Source of the DNA: Allantophomopsis cytisporea
Lineage: Eukaryota; Ascomycota; Leotiomycetes; Phacidiales; Phacidiaceae
Length of the DNA: 64,000 bases
NCBI GenBank assembly: GCA_024752435.1
Contig: CP103023.1
Location: 248,001-312,000, forward strand
Reading direction: 5' to 3'
Within the stretch, counting starts at the first letter, position 1. Every line of letters begins with the position of its first letter. The notes under the pieces were generated by a model. It was not told the DNA's origin and did not search any database. It saw only the letters and a program-made list of their open reading frames with translations. Made by a program: the position numbers and the translations under genes. Shown here piece by piece: positions 50,406 to 60,754 of the stretch.

Positions 50406-52670
50406 TTACAATTGACCGAGGAAAACCTTTGTCAAATTCTCGTTTTCAAGGGCCATTTGATCAAAAGCTTGATTCTTCTGCTGTCTTGAGTCTAAGTACC
50501 CGGTTTTCCAAAGATCTCTGAAAACCGAGCTAACTATTTCACTGCCTGCAAGCTCGGCAGGAACCTGTATACAAGTGGTGAGTCTAAAGGAAAATTGTGC
50601 ATGGGTTCGCCACAACTTGACTCACGTCTTCATATATATGATTGCAATTCTCATCCCATTCCACATCTAATAACTTCCCTGCATCCATTGTGCTCGGGAT
50701 TTGGCGGGTTCCGAGTCGTACCACAAACACATCACCGTGCCAGAACGTCCCTTCACTTGGAATCTGTTCCAATTCAAGAAGCTTTTGCAAATGCTTGTTT
50801 GGTGGAAGATCTTCATGCTGACATATATTGTGATATATATGATAAGTTGCTTCCAATTTGGACAATGGTGGTTTCGTTACATCCAATGGCGTCTCATCTC
50901 TCTCATAGTTGAGCTCCATGGGCCAGAATGCATTGAAATCTGGTACATGGCTATTGATTCTGTCACAGGACTTGTAATCTTCAAGAGCCTTTCTTATCGG
51001 GATATCAACAAGCTCCAATGCACTTCCATCACTTGGAATCCGCAGTACCTTAACCTTTTTGATGACTTTTCCAAGCGCTCCAGGAGATCTTTTCTGTCTT
51101 GCCGAATCTGGGCGTGACATTTCTCTCTCCTTGTCTAGTAATCTCCTGTACTTCCTAGCCAACGGGGCATATAAGGACTCGGTAACTGCGGCAGTAGAGT
51201 CTGGGGGCATTTCTAGCCTACTTGTCTTGGATGGGCTCTGTAACTGGCGTCGCAAGTGTTTACCCATATTGGAAACTTTTGCCGTCAGCTTTACGAGAGT
51301 CATCGGATCCTTAATAAATACCTCAGGAACCGTCCATTGGAAAAGCACTTTGCCATGAGATGACCTCATTCTATAGAAGCCTTCCACGAATTGAGAGCAA
51401 AACCAACAAGCCTTTTTGCTACAGCCGATGTAGTTGAAGTCTTCATCTCCAGGCCTTCGAACGTCGTCCGAGCTGGCCAGGTAGGTGACCAATTGTACTT
51501 CTGCATGTACGTAAACACACAAATCCAAGTCCGTGGCGATTTGATCGTTTTACCCTTGGATCTGATTTTAAGACTATCCAAACAGATTCCATCAGCTTCG
51601 AGTCTTCTCTTCAATTCCCGGTCAGTGTATTTTGGTAGCTTTCGAGCAGCAGTCGGCGCTATCGGCTTAATAACAACGGTTTTCATTGTGTTGAAATACA
51701 TAGCAGACTCAACGAACGTTTCATATCTATAGACACAATGAGTTAATGTCTTTTTGAATGATTGGTGATCTTACGCTGCTCGAAGTCGTCCAATAAACGC
51801 TATCCCTTCCCACAGCTCTTTCGACGCTTTAACTGCTGATCCGGCAATCTTTCTGATGTACTCTCGAAAACCAGCCTCGTATCGTAGCTCATAACATGCT
51901 GATACGAATATTAACCAATTTTCAGGCTCGAGTGTTGAAGTTGCGTTACACAAATCTTTGATCTCGAGCAGTCTTTGATGATAATTGCCATCCTGTACCG
52001 TCTCAGGCTTCCAATCTGCTAAATCAGTGGGGATCTTAGAAAACCCCTCTGTGAGACGCATCTTATACTTCAATAGCCTATGCTCGCTGAAACCAAGTAA
52101 CAGTTTCCACATTTTGTCACGAGAAACATCTCGCCTTTCACCAACGAGCGCAAGAAGTCTCAGCCATTGCTGAAGCCTCTTAAGCATTTTGCGATCCGTT
52201 GGAGTCAGCCCTTCGTTTTTTGCTACATATATATGCAGAATCCCTTCAATTTCCATGGCTGCGGTTGCACAAACATCTCGAGGAGTCTTGTCTCTTGCGA
52301 CCTCTGAAGCCATCACTTCTGCCAGGCGATCCAGAAACTTTTCGAGTAATACTTCTTTTCCTTTAGATTTTGTGAGATGCCGAGGCTTAATAGTAGCGCT
52401 ATCATCATCCATGTCACTCCCAATCTCGTCGTCAGAATCTTCGGAGGCGATGGCCGAACCGGCTCGTGGATATGAGTTCGTTTGCAAAGGCACTTGCTGC
52501 CGATCGACACGTGAGAGGAGAGTGGCCATGACGTGAAACCAGCGCTCGTCGAAGGGCAGATCTTCCCAGCGAAAGGAACGCATGTTGTTCTTGAAAGCTC
52601 TTCGATAAGGCGGGCAGTCAAAGTGTTCAATCCACGAATATGGAAAAGAAAGACTATGGTGTTTAATCAA
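50406..52670 (-). CDS. OTT_1508-like zinc deaminase-fold protein, frame break at the active site
   Basis: Minus strand. Exon 1 (52670-51775) and exon 2 (51726 onward, 48-bp intron) encode a helical N-terminal region. The last intron (50625-50565) and last exon (50564-50406) are clear. Between them the frame changes. The downstream frame carries HAEVQLVTYL and, 20 residues on, YIGCSKKACWFCSQF, which are the zinc-ligand motifs of the deaminase fold in the fungal OTT_1508-like family. A 53-bp intron with acceptable ends (51553-51501) restores frame (701 codons in total) but removes the His and Ala of the HAE motif. Otherwise the locus has a frameshift and is a pseudogene, or splicing is alternative. 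Family members are thought to act on nucleic acids or nucleotides. The actual substrate is unknown. Treat the catalytic status as unresolved. Confidence 0.72.
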
Positions 52671-53466
52671 AGATGTAAAGCGGGGGTTTTCGGTATTCGG
52701 ACGTGCATGAGTGACCTATCGACTAACTGGACAGCTCATATGCACTACTCTTTGGAGTTGCACACCGACTCCTATGGGCTCTTTGATATGACTGAAGAGA
52801 TTAATATTCAAAGAACGAACTATAACTTGGTATCAACCAGCTGAAATCACAGTAATGGTGACGCTGTTCGCCGGAGAATGTCCAGGTCGAAACATTGGAC
52901 CAGATTCACATCGTAAGGAGATGCTCCTTCTATAATCATATTGGACCTTAATATTTCTAGTCAACATAATAATAGTTATGAACGTAGGCGGTTCCACATT
53001 CGATCAAAATCGAAAGACTTGCATTGAGATGATTTCTATTAGTCATTAGTTATTGAATGGAAATACAACTCATGTGAGTCAGTATAGCGTCGATGATAGA
53101 ATATGAAATGCCTAAAACTGTCCAAGGGATTCTTGGTCAATTAACAGTCAACAGATATAACATTCTTAAGTCCAACATTTGATTAAAACTGAATAATTAT
53201 AAACTCCAAAATCCAACTTATTCCTCAAGATGCAATGTTACATGAATCGTTCCACGATGAGGTAGCGTGACGCGGGCGCTCCCGTTATGCGGGGAATGTG
53301 GGGAGAGCTGGTCACGCTCGTATCATTTATCAAGCTACTCGTACTACTGTAGCACAGTAAGGTCATACGTGCAAACAAAGAACCCCTCATTACTCCCAGC
53401 TCTTCCAAACACATCAATCCATCAATCAATTAAGTTCTTATCAAACCATACAAAAATACCGTCACA
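52671..53466. other. divergent intergenic region
   Basis: AT-rich, no gene seen. Separates the deaminase-like and DJ-1-like start codons. Confidence 0.45.
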
Positions 53467-54366
53467 ATGAGTGCAATCGCCGAAGAGCAGCATGACGGCT
53501 CAATTGCGCAGATCAAGGTGCTCTTCACTCTCTTCCCAGGCATGGACGCCATGGATTTCGTCGGGCCTGCCGAGATTTTCCATACAGCTCAGCACAAAAT
53601 CGAAGATCCCTCCACCAGAGCCTTCGAGTGCATTTTCGTAGGTCCTTCCGAGTACACAGAGGCCCATCAAGGCATTGGCTTCAAGGCCCATATCGACTAC
53701 GCCGAAGCTCAGAGGCGCCTGAAAGAAATTGAGGTTCTTGTAGTTCCAGGCGGCCAAGGAACGCACAGTGTCATCAATGATAACGCCGAACCCCTCAAGC
53801 TCATCAAGGCTTTCGGCGAGCTTCAGAAGAAAGACCCTGCGCGCGAGCGTACCCTCCTCTCCATCTGCACAGGCTCCCTGCTGCTTGCTAAGGCAGGCGT
53901 CCTGCAGGGATTGTCAGCTACTACACATCCAGACTACTACACCAAGCTCGAGATCCTCTGCCGTGAGGCGTCTGCTATTTCCAGCGAACGCACCGATGTC
54001 GTTGAGGAACGCTACGTCGTGAACAACGGCCGCTTCGAGCTTGGCGAGAACATCGACGAGAACCCTTTTGTTATCAGCAAGCAGCAGATGGTGCAGAGCC
54101 ACAAGGATCGCAGACGTTCTTCTCTTGCTAGAAAGGGAAGCAATGCTTGGATGGAGTCAAACACTCGTCGTGAATCCATCACTAGGAGAGCTTCGATGAA
54201 ACTCGGTGGATTGAGAGTCATAACCAGTGGTGGTGTCACAGCTGGACTCGATGCCAGTTTATATCTGGTCTGCGCTATGGTATCCGAGGAAGCAGCGCAT
54301 GAGGTGGCTAGAATCATGCAGTACACCTGGATCAAGGGTGTTGTCGTTGATGCTCTTGACGTTTGA
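53467..54366 (+). CDS. DJ-1/PfpI-family protein with an inserted RRxS-rich loop
   Basis: Single exon, 299 residues. The fold belongs to the class I glutamine amidotransferase-like superfamily: KVLFTLFPGMDAMDFVGP at the N-terminus, LVVPGGQGT, and the nucleophile elbow LLSICTGSLLLAKAGVLQG with Cys134. Next come THPDYY and ERYVVNNGR, and later VITSGGVTAGLDASLYL. This arrangement is that of isonitrile hydratase-like and AraC-associated DJ-1 proteins. The substrate is not predictable. About 55 residues (roughly 191-248) are inserted between ERYVVNNGR and the VITSGGVTAG strand. They are absent from the compact core as I know it and contain four basic phosphosite-like motifs (RRRSS, RKGS, RRES, RRAS). 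No targeting signal is present, so probably cytosolic. Confidence 0.88.
   Translation: MSAIAEEQHDGSIAQIKVLFTLFPGMDAMDFVGPAEIFHTAQHKIEDPSTRAFECIFVGPSEYTEAHQGIGFKAHIDYAEAQRRLKEIEVLVVPGGQGTHSVINDNAEPLKLIKAFGELQKKDPARERTLLSICTGSLLLAKAGVLQGLSATTHPDYYTKLEILCREASAISSERTDVVEERYVVNNGRFELGENIDENPFVISKQQMVQSHKDRRRSSLARKGSNAWMESNTRRESITRRASMKLGGLRVITSGGVTAGLDASLYLVCAMVSEEAAHEVARIMQYTWIKGVVVDALDV
54109..54195 (+). other. clustered basophilic kinase consensus sites inside the DJ-1-like gene
   Basis: Encodes residues 215-243 with Ser218/219, Ser225, Ser237 and Ser243, each preceded by Arg at -2 or -3. The pattern matches PKA/PKC-type recognition. Phosphorylation is inferred only. Confidence 0.6.
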
Positions 54367-55028
54367 GCTCCCGTCTCTCGAGCTTGGCTTCATACGAATC
54401 ACTTGTTTTGCTGAAGCTTAAATAGCTCAAAGGAGCTCAAAGAAAAAAAATCATGTGTACTTCTACTCTCTCCTATCAATGAAATTATGTCAAATATCAA
54501 CACCAACTAGCTGTTTTTCAAGTGTACAGGCTAGGAGAGAGATTGTGCTCTTATCAAAGTGCAACGTGCCATTCAATGCTGCTTGCTACTCATACGTAGC
54601 TTGATATTAACGATCTTCGTTGCACTGGTTCGATGATCGTGAAAATTCCCAGATAGTGCTGAGATATCGTAGGTAAGCCAGCGTGTCTCTGCGTTTTAAG
54701 TAAACCTCGCGTAAACATCTGGCGTTCATACGCAGTCTGAGATCTATGTATGTATGTATTTGCCACGATTGAAAGGCTTCAAGGAAACCGCTCATAAAGC
54801 GAACATCTAATATTAGAGACCGATACTTGTCATTATTTAGTTGACGCAGGAGCTTAGCGGATGATTAGGGTCTACTAGAGATCTGATAGCACATAACTAT
54901 GCTTGCATTTTCATGATCAGTCACTTTTGGGACAAAACGGGTACACATGATCAAACCTGGAAATAGAGTGTTCATAGTACATCAATACAGCTACATATTT
55001 CATATCTAATATCTAAGCCCCAACCACA
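54367..55028. other. intergenic region between convergent genes
   Basis: 3' regions of the DJ-1-like and VPS15 genes. No gene seen. Confidence 0.5.
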
Positions 55029-58000
55029 CTACTGGAAAACATAAATAATACCACTGCGATCCACACTAACCGTCATACCGTAAGGGCTCTCAAGAAGCGC
55101 GATATCAAGAATCGAGTCAAGATGGCTCTTCAGCAACTGCTGCTGCTGCATGGAGATGACAGTAGATCTGGGCGGTCTCCCAGCCGCCTTATTCTTCCCT
55201 TCACCAGCAGCATTATTCGCACTCGGCGACGACCTCGGCAGCCGCTCGGTGTTGAGCGTAAGGGATGCGGTAGGATGCGAGGAAGTGAAGGTAGGTTTCG
55301 CCTCCTCGGCCTCAAGTCCACTAACAATCATGGAGCTTTCAACGCGGGACAGATCCCAGAAGCGGATCTTCTTGTCGGAGCCGCCGGTGATTAGGAAACC
55401 GTATTTGGAAGACGAGTCGTCAAATGAGTCTGTGCCAACAGCCATGGCGCGCACGCCACGGTCGGCGCTGCCGGAGGAGCTAGGTTCAAGTGCCGTCGCG
55501 AAGCGGCCAAGCATGCCTTCTGGTCGGTCTTCGTCGACGGGCCAGGGCTCGTAGCCTTTGGGCCCGTCTTTGTTACCGCCGACGCGGTATACTTCACGAC
55601 ATTGCGTCTTCTCGATGTCCCAGACTGAGACTTCGCCTTGCCCGCTGCCACCAGAAACGCAGACCCATCGGCCGCGCCCTTTGAAGGGATGAATGCAAAG
55701 GCGGTAGATGGATGTGGCGCCTGGTACGCCCCAGGATTTCAGTCGAATCTTGAAGCGCAGGTCCCAGAGAGTCAGCACACCATGGGAGGTGCCAAGTAAG
55801 AGCCAGGTGCGTTTTCGATCTATGCAGAATGCTGTCGGAGTACCGTGGTGCACCGGGTTTTCAAGGACATAGAGAATATTCATCGTCCTTAAATCGATTG
55901 CTAGAATCCGGGATTTGTTTGTGGCGAGCATCAGTACCGAACTACCATCTGCCCTGAAATGTTCACACCACACTGCGCACTCATCTGGAGGCAGGTTGTA
56001 CTCTCGTAGTAATCGCAGTTTACCATACTTAATGGCGCCATGGCTATTGCTGTAATCTACTTTCACAACGTTAATGCTTCCATCAGAAGCACAGCTGACA
56101 AAGGTGCGAGTGTTTTCGACGAAGCATAATGAGATAATCTTTGCCCCTGAAGCATGACGATGTGTCTGTCGTGACCTGTGGGCAATATTTCGCTCAAGTC
56201 TCGCAGTATCCCACACCTTGATATTACCGTCATTGCCTCCAGTGATAAAGAAGACGTGATCAGGAGCCGGCAGAACACGGTTGATTGGACCAACATGTTC
56301 GGAGAATGTAGCAACAAGAATCCCTTCAGGCCGCCAAGGTCTATCTGTAGCCTGAACATTGCTTCTGATAATCGTTTTTCGTCGATTTATAGGATTCACC
56401 TGCGGTCCAAACTCAACGATATCGTTCGGATAGTTGTCTACGAACATGGAATCAAGCATCTTGAGAATACTTGGATCGTTACCGCCATAATTATGGTTGG
56501 CTCTGAAACGCCCACCGAATTGAGGGCCATCCTCTTTGGCTTTCGCTAGATCAAGAGGTGCAGCGTGTACGGTCTCTTGTGAAAATGGTCCCTCAACCTT
56601 GCCGAAAGCGTTTGTCGAAGTCATTCCAGTCTCCGGCATAGTCTTTGTTGTATTAACTCGGTTGAGTAAATTCATTGCACTTGACTTAGAACGTAGAGCC
56701 AGGCTGTTTGTTCTTGAATTGACGCTAGACGCAACTTCCGAGGTATCGTCCCCATTTTGCTCCCCATTTGTAGGAGCAGACTTCTTAATTGGTAGACCCT
56801 CAGGAGTTGCCGTTACTGGAGAGCTTGGAGACGAAGGATGTGGCGATGGTGAGAGAGATGATTGGCGTCTAGAGTTGTCATTAATGTTCTGACTGTTGAC
56901 ACGAGCCTTGTGAGTATTGTATGCAGATCGCTTTCTCCGAGAAAGAGAGTCATCAATTGTCATTGAGGCATCCAGTAAAGCATCAGCAATTGTATGGGTA
57001 GCACCTTCAGCGTCCGCATTGGTCGGTTTGATTGGCCGTAGAGGTTCCTCGATAGCAGCCTGGTCATCGAACATGACAGTTTGCGGCATAATACCGAGAA
57101 ATCTGAGGTTTATAATCTCACCGACTGGCGTAGCATCGTTTCCTGAGTCTCTGGATCGTGCAGCAGCCACACGCCAAATATATTCCCGGAGTGCGAGTAA
57201 CTTCCATTCGTCATCATGGCTCATCCCCATATTCCTCAGCTTATTGAGCCATAATTCGTCTTCCTCGTTCTTTGGTACTTTGCTTAAAGCATTTGAAGTC
57301 ACACTCCTGCCTGATGTTGGTATCGTTGGATTGATGGATCCAAATGAAAACATCCTCATCTGCTGCACTGGCTTCCAGAAGGTGCCACGATCAACTTTTG
57401 TCGCCCAAGTTAACGCCAGGTCTAGCACCGGTCTCGGAAGTGGTTTCTTGAGCGCATCTAGTAGGCTCAATTCTGAAAAGTCCTTGATAATCGTCTTGAG
57501 GTATGGCTTTATAAGTGGCAATACTATGCACTGATTGTCTGCATTGGAGAGGAATATCGTTGATGCTGCAATAACCATAGTCGCAGCTTCGCGAATCCAA
57601 ATGTTTGGATGCACAGTAAAGCGTGCTACAACTTCGACCAACTCCCATGTCTTTGAGCGTTGAAAGAGCCCAAGCTCAGCCATGCTTGCAAGTGACCTCA
57701 GCACTCTCTCCACAACAAATTCCTCGGTATCGGTCAAAGCTTGCACCATGAGGGGTAAGATGAACTCTTCGAGGGTGGCTTCACCAAGGAATGCTGCGAT
57801 ACCGACGATGGAGTCAAAGAAAGCACATTTGAGCATCCAGTCCCGGTCATTGAGATATGTATTCAAATGACTCAAAATGATGTCTTTTGATTCAGCAGTG
57901 CCGAAGAACATACAGAGCTCCGGTACAGATCCAAGGAAGGCTCTACGCACAGACGAGTCACTATCAGTGATGAGAGCCTTGGTATGACCTTCGAATAGGT

Positions 58001-59678
58001 CAACAAGCTCCGATCTTGCATCATCATAAAGGCCATGAAAAGGAGCTTCCTCAGACCCGTCCTCAGCCTCGGGATCTGCAGTGGGTAGTGATCCATCTGC
58101 TCTCAATGTTGCAACCATATCCAAGAATCGAGATGCAGTCGTTGCAAGACTTCCGAGGCACGCTGCGTATGTAGCGCGAACGAATGGGGTTGACCTGTTA
58201 CCAGGACCCTCGACAAAGCTCTGCATCCGTGGCAGAATATATTCTGGGAAAACATGGGCGTTCACAGGCGATATCACGTTTACCAGAGCCATCACCTGTG
58301 TCAATGTGCGTATGGCAGCTACCTTAACCAACTCTGATTTGTCATTGAGTAGTACAAAGACGTATGGCAAGACGCGATCCAGCTTTGCCTCATCTGTCAG
58401 TCGTTCCGCAAATGCCAGTAGAATATCGCAAGCTCTTATCCTGGCAGTGGCTCTGGCGGTGTTTCTCAACGATGACACAACCAGAGTCAGAAAAATAAGT
58501 GTTCCATCGTCAACCGGTTTTCTACCAACGCGTGATGTTGAGTGTTCGTTGTTCGGAATGTTCAAATACACCGGAAGAGGCGTGAGACTTGACCGCGAAA
58601 CGATTTGCTTTTCTGTTTCTTGCTTTTCATCGCCATATCCCAGGAAGTATGAGATCTTGTCAAAATCGTAATACACTCGATCTATTCGGTCATCTGCTTC
58701 ACCAAGATTGGCAGAGGCCCCTGACACTGGATATCTTCCAGATGAGGGATCTGTGATCAGTCCCATGTATTGATGCAGGAAACTGTAAAAGTATTCTGGG
58801 AAGACCTTTTCCTTCCAAAAGCTAAGATATTCTTCGGATGAATAGCGTTTCTCTGGATCCACCTGAATCATAGACTGGATCAACTCTCTAACGTCCTTGT
58901 CGGCAATTTTGTCGAGATGTGAAGATGATGGATCATACTCTCCCTTTTTGTATTTAAACATTTGACTGAGGTTGAAAATAGGAGCTTCCAAGAACAACTC
59001 TGCTATGACGCATCCAACACTAAATATATCCATAGCCCACGTAAGCTTCGCCTTCGGATCAGCCGCTTGTCCAGCTGCTCGAAATCTCTCGGGTGCAAGA
59101 TAACAAGTTCGTCGTCCGGCGGTATCGAAATAATACGAGAACTCGGCTGGGTCATCTTCAGGAAGGGTAGTTGGCTTGAAAGACGCCGAAAAGTCGGTCA
59201 GGTACAGCCAGTTCCACGATGTAACTAGCGCATTCTCCGTCTTGATATCCCCATGAAATATATCCCGCGCATGGCAGTCACGCACAGCGCACAGTAGTTG
59301 AAAGGCCAGCCATTTCTTCTCGATATCCTCCAAGAACGGACGGGTGCTCATTCGATCGTACAGCGAGTTATAGAGGTACTGCCTAACCAGATAACCATTC
59401 GTCTCGGTCTCGACGATCCGCTGGTATCCCAAAGCATTCGGTACGTCCGCGAGAGCCTTGCGCTCCTGGATGATCTTCCTCTTGGTCTTGCTCAGATCCA
59501 TGGCGTACGGCTTCACGGCCACCTTCACAAGAACTACTCCATCGGCGTGCCGCGCCCGGATGCTCTTCATGAACCGAGCGCTTCCCAACGACTTCTCGTA
59601 CACCAGGTCAGAGAGCTCGGGGACATCGATGCCCGCCGAGCCCGCTGTGAGCGTTGCGATGGAGAATCCTTGTCCCAT
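55029..59678 (-). CDS. VPS15: VPS15, regulatory protein-kinase-like subunit of class III PI3-kinase
   Basis: Uninterrupted 1549-residue gene. Starts MGQGFS, a good N-myristoylation site for membrane anchoring. The kinase-like domain (about 25-310) is degenerate in the way typical of VPS15: no clear glycine loop, HGDIKTEN (142-149) in place of HRD, and DFSASFKP (162 onward) in place of DFG. HEAT-type helical repeats occupy roughly 380-800, and a disordered linker (about 850-1080) is rich in Ser, Asn and Pro. The C-terminal seven-bladed WD40 propeller covers about 1130-1549, with repeats such as FITGGNDGNIKVWDTARL, LGTSHGVLTLWDLRF and ITGGSDKKIRFWDLSR. VPS15 pairs with VPS34 in endosomal sorting and autophagy. 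The lack of introns in a gene this long is notable here but not unusual. Confidence 0.97.
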   Translation of the reverse strand: MGQGFSIATLTAGSAGIDVPELSDLVYEKSLGSARFMKSIRARHADGVVLVKVAVKPYAMDLSKTKRKIIQERKALADVPNALGYQRIVETETNGYLVRQYLYNSLYDRMSTRPFLEDIEKKWLAFQLLCAVRDCHARDIFHGDIKTENALVTSWNWLYLTDFSASFKPTTLPEDDPAEFSYYFDTAGRRTCYLAPERFRAAGQAADPKAKLTWAMDIFSVGCVIAELFLEAPIFNLSQMFKYKKGEYDPSSSHLDKIADKDVRELIQSMIQVDPEKRYSSEEYLSFWKEKVFPEYFYSFLHQYMGLITDPSSGRYPVSGASANLGEADDRIDRVYYDFDKISYFLGYGDEKQETEKQIVSRSSLTPLPVYLNIPNNEHSTSRVGRKPVDDGTLIFLTLVVSSLRNTARATARIRACDILLAFAERLTDEAKLDRVLPYVFVLLNDKSELVKVAAIRTLTQVMALVNVISPVNAHVFPEYILPRMQSFVEGPGNRSTPFVRATYAACLGSLATTASRFLDMVATLRADGSLPTADPEAEDGSEEAPFHGLYDDARSELVDLFEGHTKALITDSDSSVRRAFLGSVPELCMFFGTAESKDIILSHLNTYLNDRDWMLKCAFFDSIVGIAAFLGEATLEEFILPLMVQALTDTEEFVVERVLRSLASMAELGLFQRSKTWELVEVVARFTVHPNIWIREAATMVIAASTIFLSNADNQCIVLPLIKPYLKTIIKDFSELSLLDALKKPLPRPVLDLALTWATKVDRGTFWKPVQQMRMFSFGSINPTIPTSGRSVTSNALSKVPKNEEDELWLNKLRNMGMSHDDEWKLLALREYIWRVAAARSRDSGNDATPVGEIINLRFLGIMPQTVMFDDQAAIEEPLRPIKPTNADAEGATHTIADALLDASMTIDDSLSRRKRSAYNTHKARVNSQNINDNSRRQSSLSPSPHPSSPSSPVTATPEGLPIKKSAPTNGEQNGDDTSEVASSVNSRTNSLALRSKSSAMNLLNRVNTTKTMPETGMTSTNAFGKVEGPFSQETVHAAPLDLAKAKEDGPQFGGRFRANHNYGGNDPSILKMLDSMFVDNYPNDIVEFGPQVNPINRRKTIIRSNVQATDRPWRPEGILVATFSEHVGPINRVLPAPDHVFFITGGNDGNIKVWDTARLERNIAHRSRQTHRHASGAKIISLCFVENTRTFVSCASDGSINVVKVDYSNSHGAIKYGKLRLLREYNLPPDECAVWCEHFRADGSSVLMLATNKSRILAIDLRTMNILYVLENPVHHGTPTAFCIDRKRTWLLLGTSHGVLTLWDLRFKIRLKSWGVPGATSIYRLCIHPFKGRGRWVCVSGGSGQGEVSVWDIEKTQCREVYRVGGNKDGPKGYEPWPVDEDRPEGMLGRFATALEPSSSGSADRGVRAMAVGTDSFDDSSSKYGFLITGGSDKKIRFWDLSRVESSMIVSGLEAEEAKPTFTSSHPTASLTLNTERLPRSSPSANNAAGEGKNKAAGRPPRSTVISMQQQQLLKSHLDSILDIALLESPYGMTVSVDRSGIIYVFQ

Positions 59679-60270
59679 CGTAGCGGTGAATTAGCGGTCA
59701 TCTGGGCGTGGTCATCGTGGATTGAGCGTCGCTGCGCGGATGGTTCAAGCTCTTGTGCACAGTATTTGAATGGTTGTTTCTTTGAATAGTGGATGTTGGT
59801 TCTCCAAGTTGTGTACAAAGCTGTCGTCTGTATTGTTGTCAAGATGCAAGATGTAGGCGCAAGCTACGATAGTGGATGAGCAGCTACCCAAGCCGGGGGG
59901 ATGCTCTAATCGATGCCTAGCACGGCATGAAATGACATGGGTCACAGTGACAGGCGTGCGCCCTCCGTGCTCCAGTGAGCGGCCGCCCAGCTATGATGAA
60001 CATCGAAACCCCCACCAACCCATAACCATGACTGACCATGACATAATTCAACGTCGCCATGCAAAAAACAATCATCATACACATCTCATTTCAACATGTT
60101 CATCAAAAATTAACTGAAAGGTAGATCAGACTTTGTGCTGAAATTACTAATGGGTATAAATCCACTATGAAGTTGTATCAATGCCATGAATCAACTTTTT
60201 TCCCAATTCGCTATCCCATTCCAATCCCAACCGTGCAAAAATCGCTAGTAGTATGAAAATGAGAAAGAAT
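59679..60270. other. intergenic region
   Basis: VPS15 promoter and the 3' region of the next minus-strand gene. No gene seen. Confidence 0.5.
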
Positions 60271-60754
60271 TTAGGCCTTGCCCTTGCGCTTGAGCTCTGC
60301 CTCCTCCTCAGCTTGAATCTCAGCGTCCTTCTTGGCTCCGCTGCTTGGCTCGTTACCGTGGAGCTTTGCCTGTGGAGAGACGTATCAGTATGGGTCCATG
60401 ACTTTGGAGGTAGCATGTAAGCTTAGGACATGACTTACTGGAAGGGTTGGGTCGATCTGCGAAGCTCTGTCCTCGGCGCTCATTGGCTCGGGCTCGTGCT
60501 CTCTCTTCTCCTCGCGCTCAAGCTTGTTGGCAATGGTTCTCTGGTCCTCTGTCAAATTGTTAGCACTATGTCTTCAAATGAGGAATCTTTTTCACGCTGC
60601 ACTACTTACTAGAGTCGTTGGCCTTGTGGCTGTGCTCCTGACCCTCGTGGAATCTGATGTCCTTCTTTGCCTGCTCAATCTCGGAGTGTGGGGCGTTCCT
60701 CTGGTCGCCTGCCTCGTAGACACCACGGTTACCAACGGAAGAGTTTCCAGACAT
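60271..60754 (-). CDS. small hydrophilic charged protein, unknown function
   Basis: Three exons on the minus strand, 60754-60610, 60548-60439 and 60369-60271 (introns 61 and 69 bp), 118 codons including the stop, so 117 residues. The exons join in frame with good GT...AG ends. The protein is strongly hydrophilic, without hydrophobic segments. It begins MSGNSSVGNRGVYEAGDQRN, has a Lys/Glu-rich middle (NKLEREEKREHEPEP) and ends AEIQAEEEAELKRKGKA. It is likely disordered or a single long helix. The composition resembles small fungal stress- or conidiation-associated hydrophilic proteins, but I cannot assign a family. A long AT-rich leader upstream and the compact introns suggest an expressed gene. 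Confidence 0.75.
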
